From: Symbiodinium natans
Taxonomy: Eukaryota; Sar; Dinophyceae; Suessiales; Symbiodiniaceae
Assembly (NCBI GenBank): GCA_905221605.1
Contig: CAJNDS010001291.1
Span: forward strand, 388,811 to 452,810
DNA length: 64,000 nucleotides
Direction: 5' to 3'
Under the pieces are notes generated by a model. The model saw only the letters and a list, made by a program, of their open reading frames with translations, did no database searches and was not told the origin of the DNA. Position numbers and translations under genes: made by a program. The first letter of the stretch is position 1; each line of letters begins with the position of its first letter. Positions 45,193 to 56,227 of the stretch are shown here, one piece after another.

Positions 45193-46146
45193 GATCGCGA
45201 TCTCGACACGCACCATGTGACTGCTCCCAACAGCAACGACAATCACGAGGACAACCCCAAAGCGCACGATCCTGTTTTCGGGTATTCGTGTCGCGTCTTC
45301 CCATCCTGTCCTCATGTCTGAGTGCTGCTCGCATGGTAAATTTCTCGGGTTGAGTTGTTTACAACGAAATAGCAATGCAACAAACCAATAACGTTGGAAC
45401 CAGCAGCCAGGCAAGTTGCAAGAACGCCAAGCTGACTCGTTCTGGCATCGATAGCTCCAAACTTTCCAAGTTCCTCCAAATGTTCCAAGTTCGGGAGCAT
45501 GATGGAAAAGCCCTTATGCGATCATTTTCGTCCTCTGCATGTCTTGCATCGCGCCTTTGCCAGATGAGCTGCGTGTCTCGCGTCCGCATTTGAGTTTGTA
45601 ACTCCGATTTGGTTCTTCTTTTTTAGCGGTGAACTACGCTGAAACCTGAACGTCGTTGAATCTTATTCATATATACATATATGTGCTTTTAAAAAACGAT
45701 TTATATTTGTCTATTTATGAATTTTCATTTATGTGAGAAAGTGTATATTGATTATATTGATCTTTATATTTGCATGTTGCAAAAATATCTATGCGCGCAG
45801 TTCTAGATTCTACTGGGACAAGTATTGGGTGTCGGAGCCCAGGTTTTGGACAGTTGACGTTCTTGCAGCCCTGCAGCAGCAGGTGTTTGTGAGCTCTCTG
45901 TCGGGGCAAGTGCGTTGACTAATTATGCGGCTCACGGAAGGCACGCCTACAAGTCTACTTTTTTTGAGCCCCACCTAAAGTACCCAAGCACAGACGCTCA
46001 AGGAACTGGATGATCTCCCGTATGGCGGCCCCGGGCTCATCGAGGCATCATGCTGTGTGGGCGTGTTTAGGCCTGGGCCAGTAAGTCTCCATCTCGATGG
46101 CAGGTGGACACCAGCAAGACTTACACTCTCTACTGGAAGATCCTTG
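45193..46146 (+). CDS. Three joined exons of an unrecognised protein
   Basis: 45193-45281 (after TGTCTAG; DRDLDTHHVTAPNSNDNHED, donor GTATTC), 45807-45909 (FYWDKYWVSEPRFWTVDVLA, then LQQQVFVSSLSGQ, donor GTGCGT) and 46104-46146 (VDTSKTYTLYWKIL, donor GTTTTT) join without loss of frame, in phases 2, 0 and 1. The first is Asp/Asn/His-rich and may be a flexible loop. The second and third are aromatic-rich, as in a beta-sandwich or extracellular module. I cannot name a family. A stretch at about 45420-45480 (SSKLSKFLQMFQ) reads well but would break this phase chain. Confidence 0.6.
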
Positions 46147-46689
46147 GTTTTTCCAGAGCACAAGCAGGAAGCTTGAGGCCATTGCGGAACAGCAGCAAAC
46201 CTCCATCCGACGCAGATGAAGTCCGGTGTAACGTGTGCGTCTAAGAACGAACCACCGGCGACCATGTACTGCAATGCCGCTGTGAAGGAACTTCAAGCGC
46301 TGAGATGGCAGTCAAAGGATCAACATTCGGGTCTTCTTGGGCCATTCGACCTCCCAACTCCTAAGTGGTCATCAAATCTACATAAAAGCACTCAGGATTC
46401 CATACCTGGATCTCTGTACTTGGGAGCTGCTGAAGGCTGGCGGACTGTGCAGAAGCGATTTCGTAGCTGCAGGCCCAGCAAAGAGCAAGGTTGGGTTTTG
46501 CTGGGCTTTAGGACTCTAGGAAAGCAACCCCACACAGGTTCGAAATTTTCCGAAACTCTCGAAGCTACTACGTCCTGCACAGATGTGGAGAGCATGTGCC
46601 TGAACATTCTCACTCAACTCATCCTAAAATTATATAACTTATTCTCAGTACGTACCCCGACCTCCCCTGAGACTGAAGACAGCGCTGGG

Positions 46690-46817
46690 AAGAAAGAGTG
46701 TTTGTCAGTGGCTTGCCGGGTCTGCCGTGCAAATTCCTACTGCGGTGGAGGTGCCGGCGATCAGTCCACTGCCGCTGGAGAATGTGCTGGGAGATCTTTC
46801 CACAACCAGGTCCACCG
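46690..46817 (+). CDS. Exon readable in two frames, one Cys-rich
   Basis: After TTTGTCAG one frame gives ACRVCRANSYCGGGAGDQST with further Cys and ends AGRSFHNQ at a GT (GTCCAC). The C-x2-C-x3-SYC-GG pattern resembles Cys-rich GCC2/GCC3-type (ephrin-receptor-like) repeats common in protist surface proteins. Another frame gives SAVQIPTAVEVPAISPLPLE, equally protein-like. Which is used depends on the phase of the exon before, which is not solved. Confidence 0.45.
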
Positions 46818-47174
46818 CACATCGTCACTTTGAAAGAGATCTGTGGTCCTAAGACACTGGCAGCAATATAGCTAGCACCTAAACCGATCTGAGGCGCTAA
46901 GGCCTGAACTGGCCCAAGCCCTCCATTCTGAACAAGACAAAGGCATAAATTGACAGTTTGTCGTATGTGATCAAGGTTAGTGTGGTTGGTGTGAGATTCA
47001 GGGAAAGGTTGAGAGCCACCTTGTGCACAAAGCATGTTGAAGCGTGAGGTGCTTGTGAGGGTTCCATGGAATCAAAAGTGCTCTTCGATGTTTTAAAGGG
47101 CTGCCGGGTTTGGGTGTCCCATTTCAAGGCTCGATATCTGTAGATATCTGTCATACCTGAGACTAACGAACCTC

Positions 47175-47689
47175 GCGGCGACCTCGCGGCCCCACTCTAT
47201 CGGCCTGTCCGTGATGGAAGCAGGTACCGGTTCAGGGTTCATACGGACATGCTCATACTGTATAAGAGCTCATTTTTAGGTTTTTTGGGGGGTTTGTTTG
47301 CTTTCTGGGGAGGCTGTTCATGTATGACTTGGGCAAGTGCGGCGCCAAGCACCCAGACTTCGTGTCTGAGCCGCAGGAAGCTGGTACAAAGGAAGCCCGA
47401 CTTGCATGCCCCGAGCCCCACATGCTGACCCATCCCAAAAGCCAGGATCTTGCGAAGTGATCCGAGACATCGACTTTGGTAGGGGAATGTCACACATCTT
47501 TTGGACACGCATCAAGCACCACCCTTTTCCTGGAACCCAGCCCTGTTGGCCCGTAAGTTTATACATGTGCACCGCCACCACGTGGAGCCCAGGAGAAGTG
47601 CATCCTCCTCGAGGCGACTTTCGAGCGAGGGGCCGAAGGCGACGAATTCTACGACCCGAGGACAGCCAAGGTGCTGGATACGCATGGGG
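47175..47689 (+). CDS. Exons of the same unrecognised gene
   Basis: About 47178-47223 (RGDLAAPLYRPVRDGS before a GT) and about 47318-47450 (MYDLGKCGAKHPDFVSEPQE, then TKEARLACPEPHM) are plausible. 47593-47689 is firm: it follows GGAGCCCAG, reads EKCILLEATFERGAEGDEFY then DPRTAKVLDTHG, and ends at GGGG|GTGCTG. The acidic, beta-prone sequence has no recognised domain. Confidence 0.5.
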
Positions 47690-48078
47690 GTGCTGCTGAT
47701 TAGATTATGGATGCAGGCCTTTGCATTCCACGTTTTGGGTCCAGGGGACTTGGAAAATAAGGACAGAGGCAGGAACCTCCCCTCGGGGTGTGAAGGGCTG
47801 CTTCTCCCATCTATGTTTCTGCTTGACTTTGCTGGAATCAGTTCCGAAGCCCGATTTTTTGGCAGAGATCTCCTGAATGCTGGGCTCTCTGTTCGGGCAT
47901 GCCTGAGATGACATGCAGGTCGCAGCTGCTGCCATCACGCAGCTGCCAACAGTGCCGTGGTGGGCTTGAGTAGCAGATGCCGGCTATACGGTTTAGACTC
48001 TAGACTTGCCACACGCGAGACAACACCGTCACTGCCTTCAGCAGCATGGGAGGATCCCATCATATAGCATCAAAAGCT

Positions 48079-48080
48079 GC

Positions 48081-48121
<41 letters not shown>
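48079..48121. repeat. AACT tetranucleotide repeat
   Basis: About ten to eleven AACT units; intronic or intergenic. Confidence 0.95.
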
Positions 48122-48122
<1 letters not shown>

Positions 48123-48284
48123 TGTGAAGCACCCGACAACCCTTCACAACTCCAGCCTCAAAAGGTTTTTTGTCTGCAAGGTGCGTGGCGAATTTTCTAT
48201 TCGGGCATGCCAAGGGCTTGTAACCAGGTCAGAGAAGACATAACGGAAGCAGCGCTGCGCATTGCTTGGTTCCACCCACTCCAG

Positions 48285-48950
48285 GTGCTGAATGCCTCTC
48301 CCAGCAGTCCGAAGAAGGATCCTTGGGACAAAGCACCTTTTGAATCTTCTGACGCAGTGTTGGAGTGTTTAAGGACGCTGCGCAAGGCTGGAATCAGGAG
48401 AGTTCGAATCACAGACTAGCAAGATGCACGTCTGTAGTCGGTGCAGGCTACACCAAAATGCAACCTCAACCGCAGACTTTCATAGTTGCCAGTTCCTGGA
48501 CGGGAGATCCTTGTGATAAGGAGTTGGCAAAATACGAAGATTGAGGGTGTAATGTTGCAGAGTTCAGTCATCTTGAAGGCTGCTCTATCAAGCATGTGCC
48601 GAGATGACAGCAACAGCAATTGGCAATACGTAGCAATACCATAAGTGGTGACGTGGAGTGGCCCTGCAAGGAGATCGCTCTGCCTCATGAAGTGAGCATC
48701 GCAGATTCGCTTCAGGACATGGCTTCTCCACGCGAAAGCATGCCACCGAGTGTCATATGTTAAAACCGAAACGGAGTGTTTCTTGCAAGGGGAGGGGGTA
48801 CGCAGCTAGTGTCTGAAGTTTACATATATGGCCCCAGCTAAGCCCACGCACGTGTGTGGAAAGGAATTGGCCGAAGATCTCAGCGAAGAGAACCAGCTGT
48901 TGCGCGACATGTTCGCCCAGACGCTGCAGGCTCCGACGTTGCGTTCAATA
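48285..48950 (+). CDS. Exons of an unrecognised gene
   Basis: After CCACTCCAG, 48285-48420 reads VLNASPSSPKKDPWDKAPFE and continues SSDAVLECLRTLRKAGIRR up to a TAG. About 48474-48543 reads TFIVASSWTGDPCDKELAKY before TGA. 48828-48950 starts with ATG (MAPAKPTHVCGKELAEDLSE, then ENQLLRDMFAQTLQ) or with an acceptor inside CCCCAG at 48833. Stops at 48420 and 48543 mean these pieces belong to different exons or genes; the donors were not found. Confidence 0.45.
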
Positions 48951-49609
48951 GTTGGACAAATTGAAATCAACTACAATCTCTTTACAGTCTACCCTCTTTG
49001 AAATCTGCCGCATCTTCCAGCGCAGAGTCGCCAAGCAGCGTTTGCCTTTGTCATTTTGCAACATAAACACACATGTAAGATGTAGTTGGGACATATATGT
49101 ACTTTTTGAAAGAGCATTTGAAGCCGCATAGCTTCCGTTCAACTCCCAATATGCGCCGTGCCTGGGTATGAGGATTCTTGTTGGGAACGTAAACTCAAGG
49201 GTTCAAGCCCCCAACAAAGCCCAACACTTAGCTTTTCTCCGAACCTCGAAGCAACCATCTTGATCCAGGAGCTACCCTGCTGGCAAGGCTTCGAGTCGCT
49301 ACGCAGTGTGGATTTCCGCGTGCCCTTCTACATCGAGGCGTCTCACGTTTGCGTTGCACATCGCCGGGGCAAAGCGGCTCATGAATCTGAAGCAGTCTTC
49401 CGATGTCTTCCGCTTCTGACCTTCGACTCCAAGCTTCGTAGGTTGCCGGAGCTGTGGCCATGGTTTACCGAAGCGACCCTGGCAATCGCGGGGCTCTATA
49501 TAGTATAGCTTGTCGAATTGTCGAGCAGACGCCAGGAAGTCCCGCACCCCAAAACAAGCTGACACCAAAGCCTAGTTTCAACCTCAAAGTGCCCCGAACC
49601 CACTCAGGT

Positions 49610-49794
49610 CCTGAAGCGCAGCCCTAAACTGCTCAAGCACTGCGAATCCTGCAAACGACCGACGCCCAATGAGCAACATCCTGAAATCTTGTGCAGGCCA
49701 TCAGCCGTTTCCGAAAGCAGGAGGCAGATTTGGATGTTTATAGGCCTTGCTGTTCTATTGTACATGGGGCAAATGCAGGGCCACGGCAATGTGA

Positions 49795-49827
<33 letters not shown>

Positions 49828-49895
49828 GGTGGGTGGGTGGGTGGGTGGGTGGGTGGGGGGTGTGTGTGGGTGGGGTGTGTGTGTGTGTGGGTGTT

Positions 49896-49987
<92 letters not shown>

Positions 49988-50366
49988 TGGGTGTGGGTGT
50001 GGGTGTGGGTGTGTGTGTGTGTGCGCGGAGTTTGGGTGCGCTGCGTGTTCAAGGATGTAGGTAAGAGCTGCTTGCTTCAGGGTGACGCCCAACATATTAT
50101 TTGATTTGGGATTCCACAGGCCAGAGCAACAATTGAGAGTGTTCAGGCCTTTCAGAGCTTGGCGGGTTAGGTTGCAGACCCAGGGCGAAAATGCAAGAAC
50201 GATTAATTGGATTTAGCCATCCAGGGTCACTAGCACAAGTGCTTGTCGTCGTACCATCAAGCTGAGAAGAGCTTCTATCCCAAGAGGCCCACTGTTGGCA
50301 GAAGCTCAGAACCTTTCTGAAGAGGTGCGCAGCTGGTACATCGTACGAGCTGAAGCTCCTGTGTGA
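49610..50366 (+). CDS. Last exons of an unrecognised gene
   Basis: About 49609-49696 reads VLKRSPKLLKHCESCKRPTP, followed by AISRFRKQEADLDVY after TTGTGCAG (49698). The long GT array separates these from 50120-50165 (ARATIESVQAFQSLA, donor GTTAGG). The final exon from about 50229 reads RRTIKLRRASIPRGPLLAEA, then EEVRSWYIVRAEAPV and TGA at 50364-50366. The C-terminal part is basic then acidic helical. Family unknown. The phase across the last intron was not reconciled. Confidence 0.55.
49794..50027. repeat. GT / GTGGG microsatellite, about 235 bp
   Basis: GT units with GTGGGTGG and GTGTGGGTGTGGG variants; the longest microsatellite here. It lies between coding exons. Cys/Val/Gly or His/Thr open frames read through it are artefacts. 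Confidence 0.98.
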
Positions 50367-51248
50367 GACTCAGAGCCTGTAGTTTGGGGGGCCTAGAGGG
50401 CTTTGGTCACGTTGGATGTTATTGGTCGTCTGGGTTGGGGAATGTGCAATGTGTATGAAGGGGGTTAAATGGAGGCGCCGAGTGTCAGCATGAGGCAGGA
50501 CGTTTCGGGACGTTTTCAGGGCGATCGTGTGGGGATCCTGGAGGGTTGAGGATTCCTGCCCAGGCTTCCGACCAGTTTTATTGGCAAGCCCGTGATGCTG
50601 CTCCTTGACTTTGTCATTTCTTGGGGGCGGGGAGGGCGGGGTTGTGGGTAGGAGATGGTAGGAGTATTGCATGTGTTGTCCGCTGTTTGGGAGCCATCAC
50701 GAGCGGCGTAGGACAACTCGCGGCCCGACTGCCTTAACTACGGAACTGTTGGCGCTCAACAAAAATCGTGCTACATGCGAACCTGAAACTTCACTCTTGG
50801 CTCTATAAAGAGTGGGAAGTCTATACTCAAGCTCTTGATTGGCAGGCTGCTACAAGATTGCAGCAAGGGTTAAGGGAGTCATTTCTTTTGTCCTGTACAT
50901 ACCTGGAACAACAGATATTCCCTACGATGAGTTGCCGCGTGTGGAAGCTGGTGCTTGTTTTGGTGCCGCTAGGCTATCCCAAATGCATCGGGTCTGAAAT
51001 GAAGTGGGAGTGGGAAGGTCGTTTGTAGCTTGCTTCTGTTAAAGTTAGTTCACGTTTCTTCGAGACGACGTCATGTTTCTTTGCTTGCAAGTGCCCTGCA
51101 GTGCGTTGAGCTAGGAAGGTTTCAAAGAAAAGAGTCAGATTCCTACCCTACATCGCCACGCGCCAGTCCGGTTCAGGAAGAGCTCGCTGTCCTTTGCCAC
51201 CCGAAGCGGAGACTGTCCCGGTTGCCTGGATTGGGGTGTTTTAACACT

Positions 51249-51295
51249 AAACTCCCCTAAACTCCCGTAAACTCCCGTAAACTCCCGTAAACTCC
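51249..51295. repeat. 10-bp tandem repeat AAACTCCCGT
   Basis: Five copies, the first and last slightly diverged. Confidence 0.9.
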
Positions 51296-51579
51296 TTGGA
51301 GTTCATCCTCGAGGTTCCATCGCGGCTTTGTGCTTCGGCGCTTCGGGGCTACAATCGTTTGGAGGAGTCGGGCTGCCCAGAGCTCAAATCCTCAAATCCC
51401 ACAATTGGAAACGGATTCTGCAAGTTTTGTGCGCCGCCACGCGGTCGATCTGGCGACTGAAACTGCCAGAAGAGAAGAGGGATCAGTAGAGTCAGCAATA
51501 GGAAGAGAGGCTTCAGCTGGCTCATGCGCCAAAACGCTGGCCTAAGGTACATATCATATACTTGTTTAGGCTAAGGGCC

Positions 51580-51666
51580 GCAAGCCACAAGCCACACGAG
51601 CCACAAAAGCCACGCAAGCCACACAAGCCACACAAGCCACACAAGCCACACAAGCCACAAGCCACA
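51580..51666. repeat. AGCCACACA tandem array
   Basis: About nine copies of a 9-10-bp unit (AGCCACACA with variants AGCCACAA and AGCCACGCA). It reads Lys-Pro-His repeats on + and Cys-Val-Ala repeats on -, neither supported as protein. Confidence 0.9.
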
Positions 51667-52579
51667 GCACCCGCATCTGCGATGGGAAAGCCAGCGCTGT
51701 TGTGCTGCATTGAGAGCCACCTAACACCCGCCCCCCCAAGTCAAAGCCTTGAATTGTGAGGTTCATTCGGGGTGCAGCTCCGAGGAACTACCGCTGTTGC
51801 TGCTGGGATTTCAGATCTCCAAATCGCCTCCCTGTGTTGGTATTTTGGGTGGTTTAAGGGCGTTCGTTCGCTTTGGAGTTCTATCCTGCTTGAAGATTGG
51901 TGGTGGCCTGTGTTCTCCGCAGCCTGACGTTTGCATGCGCTTGTGCTTGAGTGCATAGTAGGGGCATGTAGGGGCTTAGCTGCCATGGAGCAAGCAAGAA
52001 CCGAAGTTCGCTAAGGATGGGGGTCCTTAGTTCAGTTTCGAGACGTTTCCAGCAATTTCATCCGCATTCTGCCAGCTGTCCAGCGCCGGGATCGTTGAAC
52101 ATGGAGGGGCGCGTACTGTAGTCCAGGTTTCGGGAAACAGGCAATAATTGGCCCCCTTCCACCCCTGCATGTTTTTCGCATCCTAAATGCCTGTCGTTGG
52201 GCAGCCCATTGGGGTTCATTGTTGGTTCGAACTTATCGCTGTGTTGCCCAGGGCTGTATAGCAGAATGCTGCAACCGGGCTCAGGCTCTGTCAAGACACT
52301 GGAGCAGTTCCGCATCATTGTGGGCGACCACCTTGCAAAGGCAAAGGGCTCGGCATTGCAGTGGCATTGCCTGTTAGGGCTGTTAGGGGGGGTTTGGAGG
52401 AACTTGGATTTCGGCTTCAGGTCCAAACCGTAGCTCAAAGAGTCTTCGAGGCGTCCGTCGCAAGGTCCGTACCCGTAACTGAATAATAGCCATAGGGTTT
52501 TGCACATCGTGCTTGACTTTCCAGGCCTGATGAGGCAATATCCTCCAGCCTGATGCTTGTTCCCTAGCGCTTCTTGCAG

Positions 52580-54045
52580 GACAGCAAACTGCGAAGCGCC
52601 GTGCTTCAAGCGGCCAATGCACCGCCTGACAGCCCCAAGAGCCTTTCACGCCTGATGCAACCCCCACCTCGCTCCTTGGCGGCACAGGTGTTTGCGGGCA
52701 CAGTAGGATTCCTCGAGCAATAATCGCTGTCTGGCCATGAACCGCGTAGACGATAATTTAACCAATAACATCTTCTGAGTTGCGTCTCGCCCTTGGGTTT
52801 CCCCACGAGGCCCGAAACAAGTCCCGCTCCCTTCGAACCAGGACAGTTTCAGGTCTTTCTCCAGTCTTGACCTGTGCAACGACTGCTGCGGCAATGTCGG
52901 GCCTGTTTGCAGACGGCAAGGGCTGATGTACTTGTTCAAGCACCCCTCATGCTTCGATTCTGTCGGGTTCGGATCGAGTTGAGTTGTGCCGTGTTTGATA
53001 AAGGAATCTTCCGTTACGCCGCCAACATATCACCGGATGCTTGACAGCGAGCATGCCAAGCACTCCATACAAGCCCTCACATCACAAAGCTGCACAGGGA
53101 CTGAAGAACCCCGACCCCGGCACAATTCACAGCTTGCGTTGTTCTCAACTTTTTAACTGAACCTATCCGACCTGTCCTGCTTGAGTTTGGCTGAAGGCTG
53201 ATCCGCTCGAGGATCCACAAGAAGGGACACTCCTCGCACCCCTGTGTCAGGCTTCTTTGAAGCAGATGGAGCAATGTGTGGCCTTGCCTTTGCGCAGGCA
53301 GCGCAGGAGCAGACACTTACCTTCTTCATACAGTGTCATACAGTCATACACAGGCTGAGAAGTCCCGCCTGTTCTCCATCTAGAGAATCTAGAGCATGTT
53401 GCAGCCAGGCCAAGGTTTTTAATCCGCAGGGATTTATGATTGGTTGCCCAGTTGCCCCAAGGTGGGATGGACAGGCTTTCTTGTTAGGGCTAGCTGGCTG
53501 GCGTTCTGTAGGGTTGAGGTGTTCGATAACAAAGGACCGGCACGAAGAAGGAGGCCCTTGTTGGGGCAGTCCACTTCGAGGGCCGGATTTGTGAAGAGCT
53601 GCTGCTTGGACATCATTCAGGGCATGGCCTGAGCTTCAAATTCACATCCGTCATATCCCCAAGCAACCAGCGCGTACCCTTCCATGCAGGAAGCCTGAAA
53701 CTATTCTCCGATACAAATGCCCTTCCGCGTAAGTTCTTCAATCCTGTTTCATAAAGTTCTTTGCCCAAGAACAAAAGGCTGACAGTACCGAGGTTGCGCT
53801 TGAGCTCCAACAACACTGTTCGCTGCTTTAGCCCCTACGACTGTGATCAGCCTCGAGTCCTCTTCCATGCCAAGGAGCGGGCAGGGAAGACCATCGAATC
53901 TCTCAAGCGCCCTCAACAACCCCAACCCTCCCTCAACATCGACCCAAGGAACAGGCCAAAATGTCATTGTAAGTGTCTGGTGCAGGAAATCTTGCAGGTG
54001 GAGGCCCTGCCTCAGAAGCTCCTAAACCGCTTTCACCTCTTCGAG
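52580..54045 (+). CDS. Exons upstream of the PH/DUF547 gene
   Basis: 52580-52687 is firm: TTCTTGCAG, 36 codons (DSKLRSAVLQAANAPPDSPK, then RLMQPPPRSLAAQ), donor GTGTTT. 53621-53728 follows ATTCAG, reads SFKFTSVISPSNQRVPFHAG and ends at a perfect GTAAGT. An exon ending at 53968 (TGQNVI, donor GTAAGT) joins in phase to 53998-54045 (VEALPQKLLNRFHLFE, donor GTGCCA), but the 29-nt gap between them is very short for an intron. These may be 5' parts of the PH/DUF547 gene or a separate gene; Pro/Ser-rich linkers between short helices fit a scaffold or signalling protein. Confidence 0.5.
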
Positions 54046-54130
54046 GTGCCAGGTGGTTCCATTGCAACACTGATGAGGTCATGCCTGGGAAACCCTGGGT
54101 TTCAAAAAAAAGGCTATGAGGAGGAAAGTG

Positions 54131-55585
54131 CAATATTTCCGCCATCTCCTGGGAAAATTGGAATGTTGAAGTTTTTGGTTTTCAGGCTTGCCAGGCAAAA
54201 ATTGAAATGTTGAGCAGTGGGGTCTTGCCAAAAAACGGAACGTCAAAAGCAAAAAACGGCATTTCAGATTTTCAGAACTTGCATTTGGCCATGTCGGTTT
54301 GGCCCAGCTCTGTGGTCTGTTGGCTTGTATCCTGGAATTGGATACAACTATATTACGCCATGAGGCCCAGAACTAAGCCTGAACTCTGGCAATACCTTGA
54401 CCTGAAACCTCATTCATGAGACCCCATCGAAGCCTCGGAGCATCCCAGTTTTTGAGGGCCGCAGTTGCACTTTGGGGCATGATGTCCAAGCACTGCACGG
54501 CTTGCAAGCAGCAGGTACTAGACACCGGGCTTTCGCGCTCAGAGTTTGTCAGGCAAAAAGCTTCAAGAAGCGCGGCAGAGCCGAAACCAAACCTGGACTC
54601 ACGGTTCAACACCTCAGCAAACCAAAACCCAATACACGTTAAATATAACCTTTATATATTTATGGTGAGTGTCGAATCCCACACATAACACCCTGAATCC
54701 CAGACCACATGGCGTGCGCGCAAGCTGGCAGACAGCACGCAGCTGATGTCTGAAAATTTGCGGCCTCTCCCGGTATTTCTGCCACTTCGAAATGGAAAAA
54801 CTGAAACTTCAGGCTGGCCCGAAAAATTGCATTCCGGCGTTTTCCGCCATTTGACCGCCGATTTCCGCCATCTCGCCGCCTATTTCCGCCATCTCTTTTT
54901 TCCAATGTGTTTCAAAAAACGCTATTTTGATTTTCAAAAAACGCTATTTTGAGTTCTAAAATAAAACTGATTAGCCCTCCGCCCTCTCGGTTCCCTTCCA
55001 CCCCCCCACCCCCCACCCACTACCCCTCCCCCCCCCTTCCGGTGGAGCCATCGCACGAAAGTTCAGTGTGTTGGTTTAAAGCTTAATTTAAGGTCTTGCA
55101 TGATATGGGCATAGGGTTGTGAATGTTTTATAGGGTGTTTGGGCTGGAGAGGTGCCAATCTTCGAAGCACAGTCAGGGAGCAATGGCAAGAGCTCTCTTT
55201 TCAGGGTTTAGGGCTTGGGTTAAAGCGTCGGAACAGGGATTTGGCGTGCCTGCGAGGCATCGTACATGCTCTGCACAACAGTCACAGTTCTGCAGTGTTG
55301 GGCTGTGGGTGTTAGGGGTTTAGGGTCCATAGTATAAGGGTTTAAGTATTGTAGGTTTATGGTCGATCTTCGTTGATCGAGACATAGTACATGCTCTGCG
55401 CGATGCCGCTGGAGCATCAACCTACCGCCCACGAAAAACGCGATCTCAGAAAATGAAAAACGCAATCACAGGACTGAAAAAAGGCATCTTCCAAAGAACC
55501 GTTTGTCAAAAAACTTCAATCCCAATTCTTGCCCACCAAACCCTTAAGCAGCTGTTTCCGCCATTTCGTGGGGTTTCCGCCATCC
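54131..55585. repeat. Cluster of TTTCCGCCAT and AAAAACG motifs
   Basis: TTTCCGCCAT occurs at about 54135, 54841, 54862, 54883, 55554 and 55573. Interleaved are six AAAAACG words (about 54231, 54252, 54916, 54937, 55434, 55455), some inside the duplicated CAAAAAACGCTATTTTGA. Spacing of about 21 bp recurs in both motif sets. It looks like remains of a diverged tandem or mobile repeat. No coding exon is seen inside except a doubtful stretch at about 54440-54510. Confidence 0.75.
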
Positions 55586-55810
55586 ACTGGGCAAAACCAG
55601 TTTTAGTTGAAACTACTAAAATTATGTAGGGTTTGGGTTTCCCAGGTGATGTTTGTGTGCGCTTGAGAGCCCGTTTGTGTATGTGATGTTACGTAGTGTG
55701 GACTTGAGGTTTGGAGTGCCTGGGGACCGCTTGTGAAGCCCTGCAGCGTGGTACCCTCTACAGTGTACTTAAGGATACCTTTCGACCCTACGGAAAAACA
55801 CACCAGAAAG

Positions 55811-55899
55811 GTGCAGACCAATTTGCGGGTCTATGTTTTCTGCTGCGCGGGTGCGTCAGCTCGTGATGAATGGGTTGCAGCCCTGATGGAGGCACAGGG
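55811..55899 (+). CDS. Exon with C-terminal part of a PH domain
   Basis: After CAGAAAG the frame reads NLRVYVFCCAGASARDEWVA and ALMEAQ. The pattern strand-strand, short loop, then an amphipathic helix with an invariant Trp (D-E-W-V-x-A-L) is the end of a pleckstrin-homology domain, which binds phosphoinositides or proteins. The exon holding the N-terminal strands is not recognised. Next downstream candidates are about 55990-56170 (SKLGVTAQLIGLKPIEK) and 56228-56318. Confidence 0.65.
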
Positions 55900-56227
55900 G
55901 TCAACAGCTTCTGGGAGGCCTTTGACCTTGCAGGGCAGAGTTTAGGCTCAGTAGTGAGGTCTATGCAGCTGACTCGCACAAGAGAGACTGACACACCTTG
56001 AGCAAGCTCGGCGTGACAGCTCAGCTAATTGGCCTGAAGCCCATTGAGAAGGCAACACCCCTCAGTCCCGATTCAAGCCATGAGCCCTCAATCCTCAAGC
56101 CCTCCTTCATGAGGCCTCGCGCTCTCAAGGATCCGGCGGTGGCCCAGCTGCCGACCCCGCCTCCCCGAAGCTCGTGTGTTCTTGGAAATGTGTGTTGCTC
56201 GAGGCTCCACCTGTGTTTTTGTTCCAG

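Larger units (their letters stand above)
50367..52250. other. Between genes; few signals
   Basis: About 50830-50960 may hold an exon (YTQALDWQAATRLQQGLRES). Tandem repeats occur at 51249-51295 and 51580-51666. About 52270-52350 reads SVKTLEQFRIIVGDHLAKAK on the + strand and is a good exon candidate for the next gene. Confidence 0.35.

Noticed and set aside
46090-46215. Helical reading SRKLEAIAEQQQTSIRR at this exon
   Set aside because: It looks protein-like, but the phase from exon 45807-45909 requires the VDTSKTYTLYWKIL frame instead.
49604-50095. His/Thr/Pro and Cys/Val open frames through the GT array
   Set aside because: They are products of a dinucleotide repeat, with no start context or flanking domain.
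51580-51666. Regular short repeats as a CRISPR array
   Set aside because: The units are contiguous 9-10-bp tandems without spacers, in a eukaryotic context.
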